Of a DNA stretch of 64,000 nt, positions 10,915-21,463 are shown one piece after another; position 1 is the first letter of the stretch, and each line of letters starts with the position of its first letter. Origin of the DNA: Candidatus Avidesulfovibrio excrementigallinarum. Its GTDB lineage: Bacteria; Desulfobacterota; Desulfovibrionia; Desulfovibrionales; Desulfovibrionaceae. Under the pieces are notes generated by a model. That model ran no database searches. It saw only the letters and a program-made list of their open reading frames with translations, and was not told the DNA's origin. A program made the position numbers and the translations under genes. Where the stretch lies: assembly GCA_018715085.1 (NCBI GenBank), contig DVMI01000127.1:1-64000 (forward strand), read 5' to 3'.

Positions 10915-11621
10915 GCACGTTTCCGCTCTGCCCTCTTCAGGACGGCACTCTCATGCCCCGCAGGCAGCGCTGCCATGCCGGCATGACGTTCCATGCAGCC
11001 CGGCCAGCCCACGGAGTGCAACAACAATGGGGGACACCGGTGCTTCCCAACGTTGTCCGCGTGCGGTGTGAAAGAAGAAGACATGAAGGAAGTGGCCTGG
11101 CGTGTCCTCTCCGGACAGCAGAACGCTCCCAGCTCCAGTGCCGGGCAACGCCTTGGCTTTGTGTGCGGGCTGTGCGCCGTCCGGGCATAACAGCGCTTCA
11201 GACGTCGCAGCCTTCCTGGCCTTTTTCTGAAATCTGCACGGGGGAAGGCCGTACAGCCTGAACACGCCTTCTGAATCCCGCTATAACCGCCACTGTTCCA
11301 GAAAGGCGCTGAAAGTTCCCGGCTGGCAATCTCTCTGACAGCCCTCTGCGCTGTGCGGTCTGAGAAACAGACACGCCTCTGCACAGCGTCTTGCGCAGCC
11401 TGTCCGGCCTGCAAAAAAACGCGGCCTCGGTACGGCTGACAGACAAAGACAGCACGTCTTAACGCCGCGCAAAATGCCCCGACACAAAAGGCCTGTCATC
11501 GTGTCAGCCCGGGGGAAACGCCGCGTGGTGCGGGGCCTGCCTGGCGCCGCTGCCGCCGTGCACACTCCTTGCAGCGCCGTCTCAGTCAAGGGGCGGCAGC
11601 CCAGTGCGGCGCCGACGGCGC

Positions 11622-12245
11622 TCAGGCGCGGGCTTTTGTGCCGGAGCTCTCTCCGTGCGGCGGCTCGCAAAGGGCTTGCTCCACCATGCCGCACAGCGTA
11701 TGGCCCAGCAGAATGTGCATTTCCTGAATGCGTGGCGTTCTGCTTGCAGGCACGGCCAGCAGCACGTCCGCCAGGGCAGCCATCCTGCCTCCGCCCTGCC
11801 CGGTCAAAGCCACACAAGTCAACCCGGCCGCCCGGGCCGCTTCCATGGCCAGCAGCACGTTGGCGCTGTTGCCGCTGGTCGAAATGCCCACCAGCATATC
11901 GCCAGGCCTGCCCAGGGCCTGCACCTGCCGCATGTAGATATGATCAAATCCGTAGTCGTTGCCAATAGCGGTCAGGGCTGAGGTGTCGCAGTGCAGCGCC
12001 ACCGCGGCAAGAGGCCGCCGGTCGTACCCGTAGCGCCCCGTGAACTCGGCTGCCAGGTGCTGAGCGTCCGCCGCCGAACCGCCGTTGCCACAAAACAACA
12101 CCTTTCCTCCAGACGCAAGGCACTGTGCCAGGCGCCGTGCGACATCGGAAACCTGCGGAGCCAGCGCCGCCATGTCTGCAAGCACTTGCTCATGCTCATG
12201 CAGATTGCTCAGAAAAACCTCAGCCGAAAGAGCCTGTTCCTTCAT
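11622..12245 (-). CDS. gmhA: Phosphoheptose isomerase (D-sedoheptulose 7-phosphate isomerase)
   Basis: [57 protein letters not shown]. Confidence 0.93.
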   Translation of the reverse strand: MKEQALSAEVFLSNLHEHEQVLADMAALAPQVSDVARRLAQCLASGGKVLFCGNGGSAADAQHLAAEFTGRYGYDRRPLAAVALHCDTSALTAIGNDYGFDHIYMRQVQALGRPGDMLVGISTSGNSANVLLAMEAARAAGLTCVALTGQGGGRMAALADVLLAVPASRTPRIQEMHILLGHTLCGMVEQALCEPPHGESSGTKARA

Positions 12246-12591
12246 CCGTTACTCCTATGGCAAGTCCATATGGATGTGGCGCGGGGTCCGCCTTGTTATG
12301 GCAGTGGTCCACGGACAACCGCAACGCGCGCCGCGGCGGGTACGCTGCCGCATCAGGCCAAGGCAGGCACGCCTGAAGAGCCCTTCTGCCAGGCGCCTTT
12401 TGCCTGTGCCGCCTTCCCCAATAGAAAACATATACAGCATGACAGCCAGCCGGCAAGACCTCTGCACCACGCAGCTCGCCGCCCAACACGCGTTCTCTTC
12501 CACTGGCGCCGTGCTTCAGGACGAGCCCGCCGGGAGGCGTCTTTCAAAAAACTGGCGTGTCTGTCACCGGCAGAGCGCTGCAACTGACAGC

Positions 12592-13146
12592 CTAAACCTC
12601 TTTATGCAGCCTTGAGGCCATAATCCAGGCCACGGCTGCCGTAAAATCCGCGGCCACATAGTCAGCATGCGTTTCTTCCGCAGACGCCTGCCCGTATCCC
12701 GTACAGACTAAAACGCCCTTTGCGCCAACAGCGTGCGCCAACTCCACATCACAGGGCTTGTCACCCACGACGACGGCCGATGAGGGGAGAAACCCCAGTT
12801 CCCGGGCCGCAGCCAGCACCATCCCGGGCGCAGGCTTGCGGCATGTACAGCCCGCGTCGGGCGCGTGAGGGCAAAACCATATTCCGTCAAGCTGCACACC
12901 ATACGCAGCCAGCAGCGCGCGCATCCGATCGTTGACCGCGTGCATGGCCGCCTCATCGTAATATCCCCGGCCAATGCCGGCCTGGTTGGTCACCACGCCC
13001 AAAAGAAACCCTGCCTGCTGCAACCTGCGCAGTCCTTCCCCCACACCCGGCAGCAGCACGACGCCGTCCGGATCGTGCAAATAATGACGCTCCTCAATGA
13101 GCGTTCCATCACGGTCACATAACACCACACCACTCTGGCCGGCCAT
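12592..13146 (-). CDS. gmhB: D-glycero-D-manno-heptose-1,7-bisphosphate 7-phosphatase (HAD family)
   Basis: LCDRDGTLIEERHYLHDP, VVTNQAGIGRGYY, FCPHAPDAGCTCRKPAPGM, VVGDKPCDVELA. Confidence 0.9.
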   Translation of the reverse strand: MAGQSGVVLCDRDGTLIEERHYLHDPDGVVLLPGVGEGLRRLQQAGFLLGVVTNQAGIGRGYYDEAAMHAVNDRMRALLAAYGVQLDGIWFCPHAPDAGCTCRKPAPGMVLAAARELGFLPSSAVVVGDKPCDVELAHAVGAKGVLVCTGYGQASAEETHADYVAADFTAAVAWIMASRLHKEV

Positions 13147-13150
13147 GCTT

Positions 13151-13567
13151 TTACTCCTTGCGCCTTCTGGCGGCGACTCGTACCACCTCGGATGGCGCGG
13201 TAATCAAAAACCCCGCCCCGGCTGCCAGCGCGCAGCCGGCCACGCTCAGCGCCGCATTGAGCAGTGCCCCTCCGGTCCTGCCAGATTGTAACAGTCCCAG
13301 CGTCTCACCCGAAAAAGCCGAAAAGGTGGTAAATCCGCCGCAAAATCCCGTTCCCCAGAACACATAGGCATATTCAGACAGCTGGTGCAGAAAACGCCCC
13401 TGCAACAGGCCAAGCAGCAGGCTGCCTGCCATATTGACGCACAGCAGCGCCAGCGGCATGCCCCCGGCCGCAGGCAACAGTGGTGCCAGCGCCTCAAGCG
13501 CGCCGACACGGGCCAGTGCTCCAAGCATACCTCCCCCCATGACGGCCATCCACCGGCCGGCAGCCAT
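13151..13567 (-). CDS. crcB: Fluoride channel CrcB/Fluc, copy 1
   Basis: GGMLGALARVG, VNMAGSLLLG, GTGFCGGFTTFSAFSGET; start overlaps upstream stop (TGATG). Confidence 0.85.
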   Translation of the reverse strand: MAAGRWMAVMGGGMLGALARVGALEALAPLLPAAGGMPLALLCVNMAGSLLLGLLQGRFLHQLSEYAYVFWGTGFCGGFTTFSAFSGETLGLLQSGRTGGALLNAALSVAGCALAAGAGFLITAPSEVVRVAARRRKE

Positions 13568-13926
13568 CACCGCATGCCTCCGCAAACCCAGGCCCCTGCC
13601 GCCGTTGCCGCCACGCAACAGACAAGGCTGCCTGCGGCATTGAGCAAGGCCAGGCCGCCATAGCGGTTCAACGCCAGACGAAACGTCTCCAAAGCAAAGG
13701 TTGAAAAGGTGGTCAGCGCCCCGCAAAATCCGGCAATGACAAAAGGTTGTGCAGAAGTGGGGCAAACGCCGGCTGCCGCTCCCAGCAGAAACGATCCTGT
13801 GACATTCACCGTAAATGTTCCCAACGGAAAACGCCCCATTCTGCCGGCGCAGCGCTCAGTAAGCCACAGACGGCAAACCGCCCCCAGGGCTCCGCCACCC
13901 GCCACGCAAAGCCATTCTTCAATGCC
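13567..13926 (-). CDS. crcB: Fluoride channel CrcB/Fluc, copy 2
   Basis: GGGALGAVCRLWL, GTFTVNVTGSFLLG, GFCGALTTFSTFALET. Confidence 0.85.
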   Translation of the reverse strand, partial: GIEEWLCVAGGGALGAVCRLWLTERCAGRMGRFPLGTFTVNVTGSFLLGAAAGVCPTSAQPFVIAGFCGALTTFSTFALETFRLALNRYGGLALLNAAGSLVCCVAATAAGAWVCGGMR

Positions 13927-14665
13927 CATGACGCACCTTCCGGATGACACCGCCCGCATCTTTGAGGCGGACGTTGTGTACTCGCTGATCTTTCATCCCG
14001 ATACGCTCCCATTCCCAAAACGCATGACGGCTTCTGCAGCCTGGCCGCAGCTGACACAGTCTCAGCTGCCAAAAGAATTGTGGCCCCGTCATACGCTGAA
14101 GGACAAAAGCAGGGAGAGGACCGGCAAACCGTGCCCACACCCCGGCGCACAGCCCATGCAACAAGCGCTGGCAGGCCTTCCGCCCGGAGACGGCCTGGCT
14201 GCAGCCGCGCCATCATCCCGGCAGAAAACGAGGGATCCGGCAGTCACCTCAAGTTTGCGGCCGTGTGCGCGCAACGCCGCCCGCACTGCCCCGATTGCCG
14301 CGATCCCAGTCTGACGCAGCACAACCTGTCCCAGAGCGGATCAGGCCGGCCGGTTCAACATCCGCGAAAACCTTTCAGGACTTCAGGGTGCTCAGGTCCA
14401 TGCTGACCGCTGTTCCGGCTCCGCTTTGCTGACGGGACACAGGCAGCCGCCTTTGGCCGCCGGAAACCGCTCGCGCACGAAGTTGCGGCACGATGCAACG
14501 GCATGCGTCAGAAACGCACGGCTTTCGTATCCCCTAGCCTTCCCACCAGACCCGTCGGACAAAGGGTAAGGAAACCGGAGGGGGGAAAAGCGCATTCCTT
14601 CTCACAGGACGCACTCTTCCCCCCTCTGCAACGGCAACTCCGGGCCGGGCTGCTCTCCAGCCGGC

Positions 14666-15166
14666 CTAGAACGGCACTTCATCCATGGCCGAGGCTTCCG
14701 AGGGGAAAGCCGGACCAAGATCTTCATCGTAGTTGTTTTGCGGCTGGCTGGCCGGGGCCTGGCGCGGCGGACGGCGGGAAGGCATGGATTCACGCGGCGC
14801 AGCAGGCCGGCTCTCACCGCTGGGGCCGTCGCTGTTCCGGCGTTCCAGGAAAAGCACCCGCTGGGCGCGGATTTCCGTCGTATAGCGATCCTGCCCGCTC
14901 TGATCCTGCCATTTGCGCGTCTGCAGGCTGCCTTCCACATACACGAGGCTGCCTTTACGCAGGCTGTTGGCACACGTTTCCGCCATGCGCTGGAACACTG
15001 AAACGCGGTGCCATTCCGTGCGCTCCACACGCTGTCCGTCGCGATCCACATACGACTCATCCGTGGCGACATTGAGCGCACAGACGGCCATTCCGGATTG
15101 AGAATAGCGGATTTCGGGATCGCGCCCCAGCCGACCGATGATCATGACCTTGTTCAGCATCGACAA
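14666..15166 (-). CDS. ssb: Single-stranded DNA-binding protein
   Basis: [27 protein letters not shown]..., acidic C-terminal DEVPF tail. Confidence 0.95.
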   Translation of the reverse strand: MSMLNKVMIIGRLGRDPEIRYSQSGMAVCALNVATDESYVDRDGQRVERTEWHRVSVFQRMAETCANSLRKGSLVYVEGSLQTRKWQDQSGQDRYTTEIRAQRVLFLERRNSDGPSGESRPAAPRESMPSRRPPRQAPASQPQNNYDEDLGPAFPSEASAMDEVPF

Positions 15167-15205
15167 TTCTCCCAGAGTTCCCGGACAGGCCGGGCTTCCG
15201 GTTGC

Positions 15206-15856
15206 TTAAAAGACTTCCTTCCACTCGGTGCGGACCTTAAGAACAAGCTCCTCGACAACCGGCAGCTGTTCCTTCGAGCACACGCCAAACAGCGGCCGCC
15301 CGGCGTCCACGTTCTCGTTGTGTTTGAAGTATACGGCATAAATGATGCCGCCAGGGCCGGTGTAATACACCGGGGTTTCGCGCTTCATGCGCGACATGAT
15401 CAGCAGTTCCATGCCCTGCTGCACCGTAACGGACTGGCAGCCGGACACCTTGACCTTGGTGTCCACCTGGGGGACAAAATAATACTTGGCCCGTTCCGGC
15501 GCAGGGAACAGATGCAGGGCATGACGCAGCAGGATGTCAATGACCTCGTCGCGCGACAGAAAATGCCGCAGCACGGCCAGCGGCGTGCCGGCTTCGACAA
15601 ACTGTCCTTCCAGCTCGCTGCTGATTTCCCGCAGTTCGCCCTTGAGGGGCGCTTCCACAGGTTTGGGGTTGTGCTCCCTGGTAATGGTGGCAATGCGCGT
15701 GCCGGGGATTTCCTTCCAGCGCCCGGTCTGACCCTGCACCCGGTCTCCGGGTTTGAGGTCACTGAACGTCACAATGCCGGTGTGCGCCGCCCGAATGACG
15801 ATTTCCTCATAAGGCGACGCCTTGATTTCCTCAAGCAGAGTAGAGATGTCCAGCAT
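15206..15856 (-). CDS. BCCP-like biotin/lipoyl attachment domain protein (two barrel-sandwich-like units)
   Basis: VQQGMELLIMSRMKRETPVYYTGPGGIIYAVYFKHNENVDAGRPLFGV aligns to the BCCP EAMKM region; adjacent to accAD/accC. Confidence 0.75.
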   Translation of the reverse strand: MLDISTLLEEIKASPYEEIVIRAAHTGIVTFSDLKPGDRVQGQTGRWKEIPGTRIATITREHNPKPVEAPLKGELREISSELEGQFVEAGTPLAVLRHFLSRDEVIDILLRHALHLFPAPERAKYYFVPQVDTKVKVSGCQSVTVQQGMELLIMSRMKRETPVYYTGPGGIIYAVYFKHNENVDAGRPLFGVCSKEQLPVVEELVLKVRTEWKEVF

Positions 15857-16049
15857 AATTTATCTTCTGTTTCCAAAGGGAAACGGCTGCTCCCAAAGGG
15901 AGGGGCGAAGGGAACTTCCCTTCGCCGGTGAGGGGAAAGGTCCCGAACAGGCACCCCGGTGTCCTGACCGGCCCAAGGCGGCTGCGCGGCTGCAAGCGCG
16001 CCGGCGCAACGTCTCCCCAGGCCGGAGAATGCCGGTATGCCAGACGTGA

Positions 16050-18299
16050 CTACCGGTAGTACAGGTTTCTGCCGCCTGCGGTCAGCAGCAGCTGCTGCAG
16101 GTTGGCGCGCGCTTCGCGGCGATCCCAGACCCCTTGAATGTGGCCTCTGGCCAGCGCCTTGTATGCGCTGTGATAATGGGGCGGGATCTCAAGCCCCGTC
16201 GTTTCCTTGATGACGCCGGGCCCGGCAAAGCCGAGGTTGGACGAGCGCATGGCGTACTGGTAGGGCGAGCAGCCAAGGAAGCTGGCCACGGGGCCGGCAT
16301 AGGAATTAGTGTCGTACAGGACCATGTACAAACCCCCGGCCTCAATATAACGCCGCACGGCCACGGTGCAGCGGGGCATCTGAATGACGCCGTGCGTGCC
16401 TTCCTGAATGCGGATGCCCGCCGTGCCATGCACATAGGCCAGGAAGGGATAGTGTTTCTTTTCGGCCAGCGCGGCAGCTTCCACGAACTTCTGGCCTTCG
16501 GCAGCGCCGACCGAACCGCCACGGAAATTCGCCACCAGCATGGCAACAATCATCTTGGTGCCTTCGAGCTTGGCTTCAAAGGTCACGCAAGCGCTCTTCA
16601 AGTGCGTTTTCTGACGGGCTTTTTCGAGCAGCTCAGACAGGCCCTCAAAGCCGAGCGGATTGTCAGACTCAACTTCCGTATTGAACTCGCGCACCGAACC
16701 GGGGTCAAAGACGTTGTTGACGACCCACTGATATTCCATGGGGAAATGGTGGCCGCACGACGTGCAGACCCCGGCAAATTCGCCGTACAGGTCAGGCGCC
16801 CAAAGGTCCATGCAGCCATGAGTGGCGGCATTGGGGCAGGTGATGGTGCGGTCTTCGCGGGCGCGCGGGCTCACATAGGCCCAGCGCCCCTTGCGGGATT
16901 CGCTTTCGTCCCAGTCGGAAAGTGTGGTCAGTTCGCGCACAGTTTCGGGCTTCAGCCTGGGCCGCAACGGTTTGCTGGAGAACGGATTGAGCAGCCGTTC
17001 CTTGAGCCAGAGCGCGAGCGACACGCTTTCGTCAAAGAAGTTGGCCAGGCGCTGCTGATGCTTGGTATACAGCACATATTTGAGCTTGGCCGACGTGCTC
17101 TCCCACGATTCGCGCAGGCTCTTGCGCACCAGGTTCAACGCCGGACGGCGGTCGATGCAGGCCCCGCGCGACAGGCGCAGGATTTTTTTCTGGCGTTTGG
17201 AGACGAGCTTTTCACGGGCGGAATCGCTCAAATTCCAACGCAGATACACTTCATCAAGGTTGACGTCATCCCGGCCCCAGCGGCGCAGAGTGAGCTTGCG
17301 CAGGGGACTGAACGGACGCACGCTGATCACGGCTTCGTCGGTGGCGCGGATGATTTCCTGCCGCAGCGTACGGAAGAAATCATAGTGCAACGGACGCGCC
17401 CCAAGATAGGGCTCCTGCACGATACGATCGATGTATCCGAAATTCAGGTTGTCTTCAGCCGTCATGCGCAACTGGGCGGCGCAGTGGGCGATGAGCTCCG
17501 GCGTCGCTCTTCCCTGCCCTTTGAGCCGTCCCTGGATGGCGGCGGCCCCTTCCGGAGAAATGACCGAATAGTAACCGTGCGACAGCATGAGACGCCGGTC
17601 AGCCAGGGCAATGGCCTCGGCCCCGCCGGACCCGCCTTCAGAAATCACCGCGACGATCGGCACGGACAGTCCGGCCATTTCATACAGATTGCTTGCGATT
17701 TGCTGGGCCGCGCCCGGATAGTCCTCAATGGGATAGGAACCCGGCGTGAACACATAGGTATGGATCGGGATATTTTCCGTTTCCGCAACCTGCATAAAGT
17801 GCCGGGCCTTGGCATTGCCCCAGGGCTTGACGGAGCCGCCGTTGCGGAACTCTTCGCCATGCCCTTTTTCCTGGCCGATGACCATGATCAGCTGGTTATA
17901 CTTTTTCTTGCCGCGCCGGCGCGTGATGGTCGCACGGGCAATGACCATGCTCGGATCGATACTGTGTTCTTCCTGTCCGCCGATTTCTGTGAAGTTGTCA
18001 TAGACGTTTTCCAGAATATCGCGCAGGCAGATGCGCTGCGGGTGCCGCACGATGCGCACTTTTTCCATCGGAGTCAGTTCGGCGTCGAGACGGCGCTCGG
18101 CGGCAAGGAACTGCTCTTCGATCAGTCCGAGTTCGATGAGCGGATCGCTGCCGGTCAGATGGCCTTCGGCAAGATTCTGAAAGAAATCGTCCAGGCGCGC
18201 GTTGAGCTGGGCGATGACCCCCGCGTGCCGCCCGGCAAAGATATCCTTGATGTAGCGCAGGCGATCCGTAAGTTGTTGGGCTCGTTTTTCTATATCCAT
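16050..18299 (-). CDS. Acetyl-CoA carboxylase carboxyltransferase, alpha/beta fusion
   Basis: Alpha-like N-terminal half (GNAKARHFMQVAE, PGAAQQIASNLYEMAGL, SEGGSGGAEAIALADRR) and beta-like C-terminal half with zinc-ribbon-like C-x-C region and GTAGIRIQEGTHGVIQM; 749 aa. Confidence 0.9.
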   Translation of the reverse strand: MDIEKRAQQLTDRLRYIKDIFAGRHAGVIAQLNARLDDFFQNLAEGHLTGSDPLIELGLIEEQFLAAERRLDAELTPMEKVRIVRHPQRICLRDILENVYDNFTEIGGQEEHSIDPSMVIARATITRRRGKKKYNQLIMVIGQEKGHGEEFRNGGSVKPWGNAKARHFMQVAETENIPIHTYVFTPGSYPIEDYPGAAQQIASNLYEMAGLSVPIVAVISEGGSGGAEAIALADRRLMLSHGYYSVISPEGAAAIQGRLKGQGRATPELIAHCAAQLRMTAEDNLNFGYIDRIVQEPYLGARPLHYDFFRTLRQEIIRATDEAVISVRPFSPLRKLTLRRWGRDDVNLDEVYLRWNLSDSAREKLVSKRQKKILRLSRGACIDRRPALNLVRKSLRESWESTSAKLKYVLYTKHQQRLANFFDESVSLALWLKERLLNPFSSKPLRPRLKPETVRELTTLSDWDESESRKGRWAYVSPRAREDRTITCPNAATHGCMDLWAPDLYGEFAGVCTSCGHHFPMEYQWVVNNVFDPGSVREFNTEVESDNPLGFEGLSELLEKARQKTHLKSACVTFEAKLEGTKMIVAMLVANFRGGSVGAAEGQKFVEAAALAEKKHYPFLAYVHGTAGIRIQEGTHGVIQMPRCTVAVRRYIEAGGLYMVLYDTNSYAGPVASFLGCSPYQYAMRSSNLGFAGPGVIKETTGLEIPPHYHSAYKALARGHIQGVWDRREARANLQQLLLTAGGRNLYYR

Positions 18300-18421
18300 A
18301 GATGACTCATCCCGGCACAGGCCGGACGTTGATGTCTCCCCCGCAGGCGGGGGCTGGGTGAACCGGCCGCGCCACACGCGGCCGGATTGTCAGTGCGTTG
18401 TGGTTTCAAAGCCTTTCTGCG

Positions 18422-19843
18422 CTAAAAACGCAGGAGGCGGTCGGAATTTTTGCGCAGGAACGCCACGTTGGACTTGAGGCTTTCGCCATCGCGGTTGCTT
18501 CCTTCCAAAACAAGTCCGTCCAGAAACGCCTTGCCGCGCTGCGACGCTTCGCTGAGATCCTTGCCCCAAACAATGGCCAGAGCCAGGTTGGGGTCGAACT
18601 CGGTGGGAATATCATAGGCATCGCCGGTCATGGCCGTGGGCACATGCGTGTAGACCGAAAGCCAGGGCTCTTCCTTCCAGCTGAACCGTTCGATCCGGCC
18701 AACCCACGGCGTGAAGCGGTGCGAGGGATCTTCGGCAATGATCCGGTATTCAATGCCCACACCCTCAAACGACACGTCGTCCTGCGTATATCCCAGCGGT
18801 TCGCCAAGGCCGACACGGATCTGTTCGGAAATCAGATCCACGCCGCTTTCGCCGCGCAGGCGGGCAATGCGGGCCGACACGCCATTTTCCACCTGGATGC
18901 GGGTATTCACTTCCATCAGGAACGGACGTCCTTCGCGCGTGACAATCCATTCCCAGGTGCCCACGTTGTCGTATCCCACCTCGCGGGCCAGCGCGAGCGA
19001 ATGCTCGGTGATGCTCTTCAAGAGCTCGTCGGCGTCAAAATCGTAAGAAATCGACGACGGATCAAACCCCGGCGCAACTTCGATACGCTTTTGCAGGCCG
19101 ATGGACTGAATGGAGCAGTTGCGCGTGCCAAAATGCACGGGATTCTTGCCGGTCCTGTCGCAGATAATCTGCACTTCAAGATGGTTGAATCCGCAAATGC
19201 GCTGTTCGATCAGCACGCCTTCATCCTTGAACTGACGCAGGGCGTAATTGCGGACTCTGCGATAGACAGAGCGGAACTGATCGATGTCGTACACTTCCTC
19301 AATGCCCATCCCGCCGCCGCCGGCCGAAGCCTTGACGAGCACCAGCGGCTGGGAAACACCTTCCTGCAGCTGAAACTCGTACAGGCTGCGGGCCACCTTT
19401 TCAGCTTCCTGCTCGTCATAAATGGGACGGTCAGAACCTGGCACCGTAGGCACGCCAATGCTGCGCGCAAGCCGTTTGGTATTGATTTTGTCGCCAAGAT
19501 CCCGGATGACGCGCCAGGAAGGTCCAATGAAAATCATCTTCCGTTCACGGGTGGTCACCCTGCGGGCAAACCGAAAATCCTCGGCAAAAAACCCATAGCC
19601 GGGATGAATGGCTGTGGCACCCGCCTGATCCGCCACCGAAAGAATTTCGTTGGCGTCATGATAGGAGGATACGCGGTACAACGAGCCGCCAAGCTCCTTT
19701 GCCACACGCACATGCCCGGATTCGGCGTCTTCCGCCGTATAGACGCACGCAACGCCCACGCCCAGCGCATGGCAGGCCCGGGCGATGCGCACGGCAATTT
19801 CACCCCGGTTGGCGATGAGCACAATATGATTTTGTGTTTCCAC
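18422..19843 (-). CDS. accC: Biotin carboxylase
   Basis: LIANRGEIAVRIARACHALGV, IHPGYGFFAEDFRFA, VKASAGGGGMGIEEV, EVNTRIQVENGVSARI. Confidence 0.92.
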   Translation of the reverse strand: METQNHIVLIANRGEIAVRIARACHALGVGVACVYTAEDAESGHVRVAKELGGSLYRVSSYHDANEILSVADQAGATAIHPGYGFFAEDFRFARRVTTRERKMIFIGPSWRVIRDLGDKINTKRLARSIGVPTVPGSDRPIYDEQEAEKVARSLYEFQLQEGVSQPLVLVKASAGGGGMGIEEVYDIDQFRSVYRRVRNYALRQFKDEGVLIEQRICGFNHLEVQIICDRTGKNPVHFGTRNCSIQSIGLQKRIEVAPGFDPSSISYDFDADELLKSITEHSLALAREVGYDNVGTWEWIVTREGRPFLMEVNTRIQVENGVSARIARLRGESGVDLISEQIRVGLGEPLGYTQDDVSFEGVGIEYRIIAEDPSHRFTPWVGRIERFSWKEEPWLSVYTHVPTAMTGDAYDIPTEFDPNLALAIVWGKDLSEASQRGKAFLDGLVLEGSNRDGESLKSNVAFLRKNSDRLLRF

Positions 19844-20554
19844 TGAGACTCCCGAATGGTAGGTAGATACAAGGGCATTGCTGCCCGTTAAAAAAGGTTG
19901 GAGAAGAATACCCGAACTTTATCCTAAAATCCACCCCGGCATTCTCCGTTGTCCGCCGCGGGCAAAGGCCGCATACTGCAAACGCAGGGCCGGCATCTGA
20001 CGCCAGAAAAGCGTGCGTGTCCGGTCTTTGCCGGCCTCGCATCCCTGCGGGTCCGCCGCACAAAAGGACGCGTGCCATATCCGCCCGGGACTTTTTTGCA
20101 ACACGGGCACCGCAGGCCAAAAGCGCGTTTGAACTTCCAGCCGCAACAGGCCCGGCACAGGACTGTACCAGCTTTGACATTTTTTTCAAACGCCCCGGCA
20201 AGGATTGTCCGGAGCGCTGATTCCGGCCTGTCCGCAGGCCGGCCCTCTGCTGTCATAAGGTCTGGCAGGCTCCCGTTTTCCCCCGGAAACAGAGCCTTCA
20301 CAAAGGGACCGTGCTTTGAGAGCGGGGCAGCTCTGTGCCCGGCCGTCAAAAAATAAAAAGGAGTGGACACACGGACAACACGCCTTTCAACGTGCCGTCA
20401 CGGCAACGCCCTGCCCGCCCCAGAGCGGACAGGAGCTTTTCCAGACAGTTTTCTTGAACCCCAAAAACGGCGCGCGCCCTGGCAACGTTCTCTCCGGCTC
20501 TCAACAGGCCATCGCCGGAGAGACGCGGCCCCTGCATGCCGCCTGCACTGCCGT

Positions 20555-21463
20555 TCAGGCAAAGCGAACCCGGTTCTTGACGATATAGCCGCAGGGATAA
20601 TAGCTCTGCTTGGCCTGCCGCAGGCCTTCTTCACCCGCGTCCTGTTCGCGGTTGATCAACTCAAACCCCGCACCCGCATGCCGGGCAAAGAACATGTTGA
20701 TGGTCTGGTAGACGCCGCGATAATCCGGCCGTCCCTTCTCAAAGTGCACAACCAGGGTTTTCTCGTCGAGCGCCTCGCCCACGCAGAATGCCGCCATCTG
20801 CCCTTCAACATACAATGCCCCTCCAATCAGGCCCGGCAAACGTTCCCAGCGGGGCAGCACGCGCAGCACAGCTTCGTTTTCCGCGGCCAGCGCCGGCGAC
20901 TTCATGCATTCGTGCCAGTGGCACCAGTCGTGTTCAAACAGCAGCAGCGTCTCAAGATCATCCGGCCCCAACGGACGGTAGTCCTCTCCGTAAGCCTTGA
21001 CAAACCCGTTAACATGATTGCGCTTTTTGTGCAGCTTGTTACCCGTCAGCCTGGCCAGGGCCTGCGCGTCGTACAGGTACTCCCACTGCCCCCGGGTTTC
21101 CTCAATCTGCACGCGCCAGGGGGCGGCCTCTGCAAGCCGCGCGCACAGCGTTTCGGGCACACGATCCCATATGGCCCCCGGCTCAACCTCCGCCAGCACA
21201 GCCGGCCAGTCCACCGCGTCCCAGTCGCCCAGCGGCATCCAAAGCCGGCTGGCAGGCATTCCGCCCCGGCGGGTGCGGCGAATCCAGAGCAGGCCGTGGG
21301 CTTCGGCCCACTCAAGCCCGTACTCCGCGGCCCATCCCCAAAGGTTGACAAACGTACAGTCCGCCGTATGCGTCGGCGTTACAGCCCAGTAGCGGGCGTG
21401 CACGTCCTGCAGGGCCCAGTCAACGGGATAAAATTTCATTTGCGAGTCCTTGTTGTCAGTCAT
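20555..21463 (-). CDS. DUF2156-type (phosphatidylglycerol lysyltransferase C-terminal domain-like) protein
   Basis: LHKKRNHVNGFVKAYG, FEKGRPDYRGVYQTINMFFA, NREQDAGEEGLRQAKQSYYP. Confidence 0.8.
   Translation of the reverse strand: MTDNKDSQMKFYPVDWALQDVHARYWAVTPTHTADCTFVNLWGWAAEYGLEWAEAHGLLWIRRTRRGGMPASRLWMPLGDWDAVDWPAVLAEVEPGAIWDRVPETLCARLAEAAPWRVQIEETRGQWEYLYDAQALARLTGNKLHKKRNHVNGFVKAYGEDYRPLGPDDLETLLLFEHDWCHWHECMKSPALAAENEAVLRVLPRWERLPGLIGGALYVEGQMAAFCVGEALDEKTLVVHFEKGRPDYRGVYQTINMFFARHAGAGFELINREQDAGEEGLRQAKQSYYPCGYIVKNRVRFA

Noticed and set aside
10915-11621. Several 80-185 aa ORFs in the gap between darP and gmhA
   Set aside because: Multiple mutually overlapping frames with spurious composition; treated as non-coding.
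13927-14100. Fluoride riboswitch upstream of the crcB pair
   Set aside because: Stem CCGCC...GGCGG present but the crcB-motif consensus (GGNGATGG...CTGATG) was not found.
16134-18305. 723-aa plus-strand ORF opposite the carboxyltransferase gene
   Set aside because: Antisense shadow ORF from GC-rich codon bias; low-complexity H/R/G/A composition and no recognisable domain.
18398-19846. 482-aa plus-strand ORF opposite accC
   Set aside because: Antisense shadow ORF.
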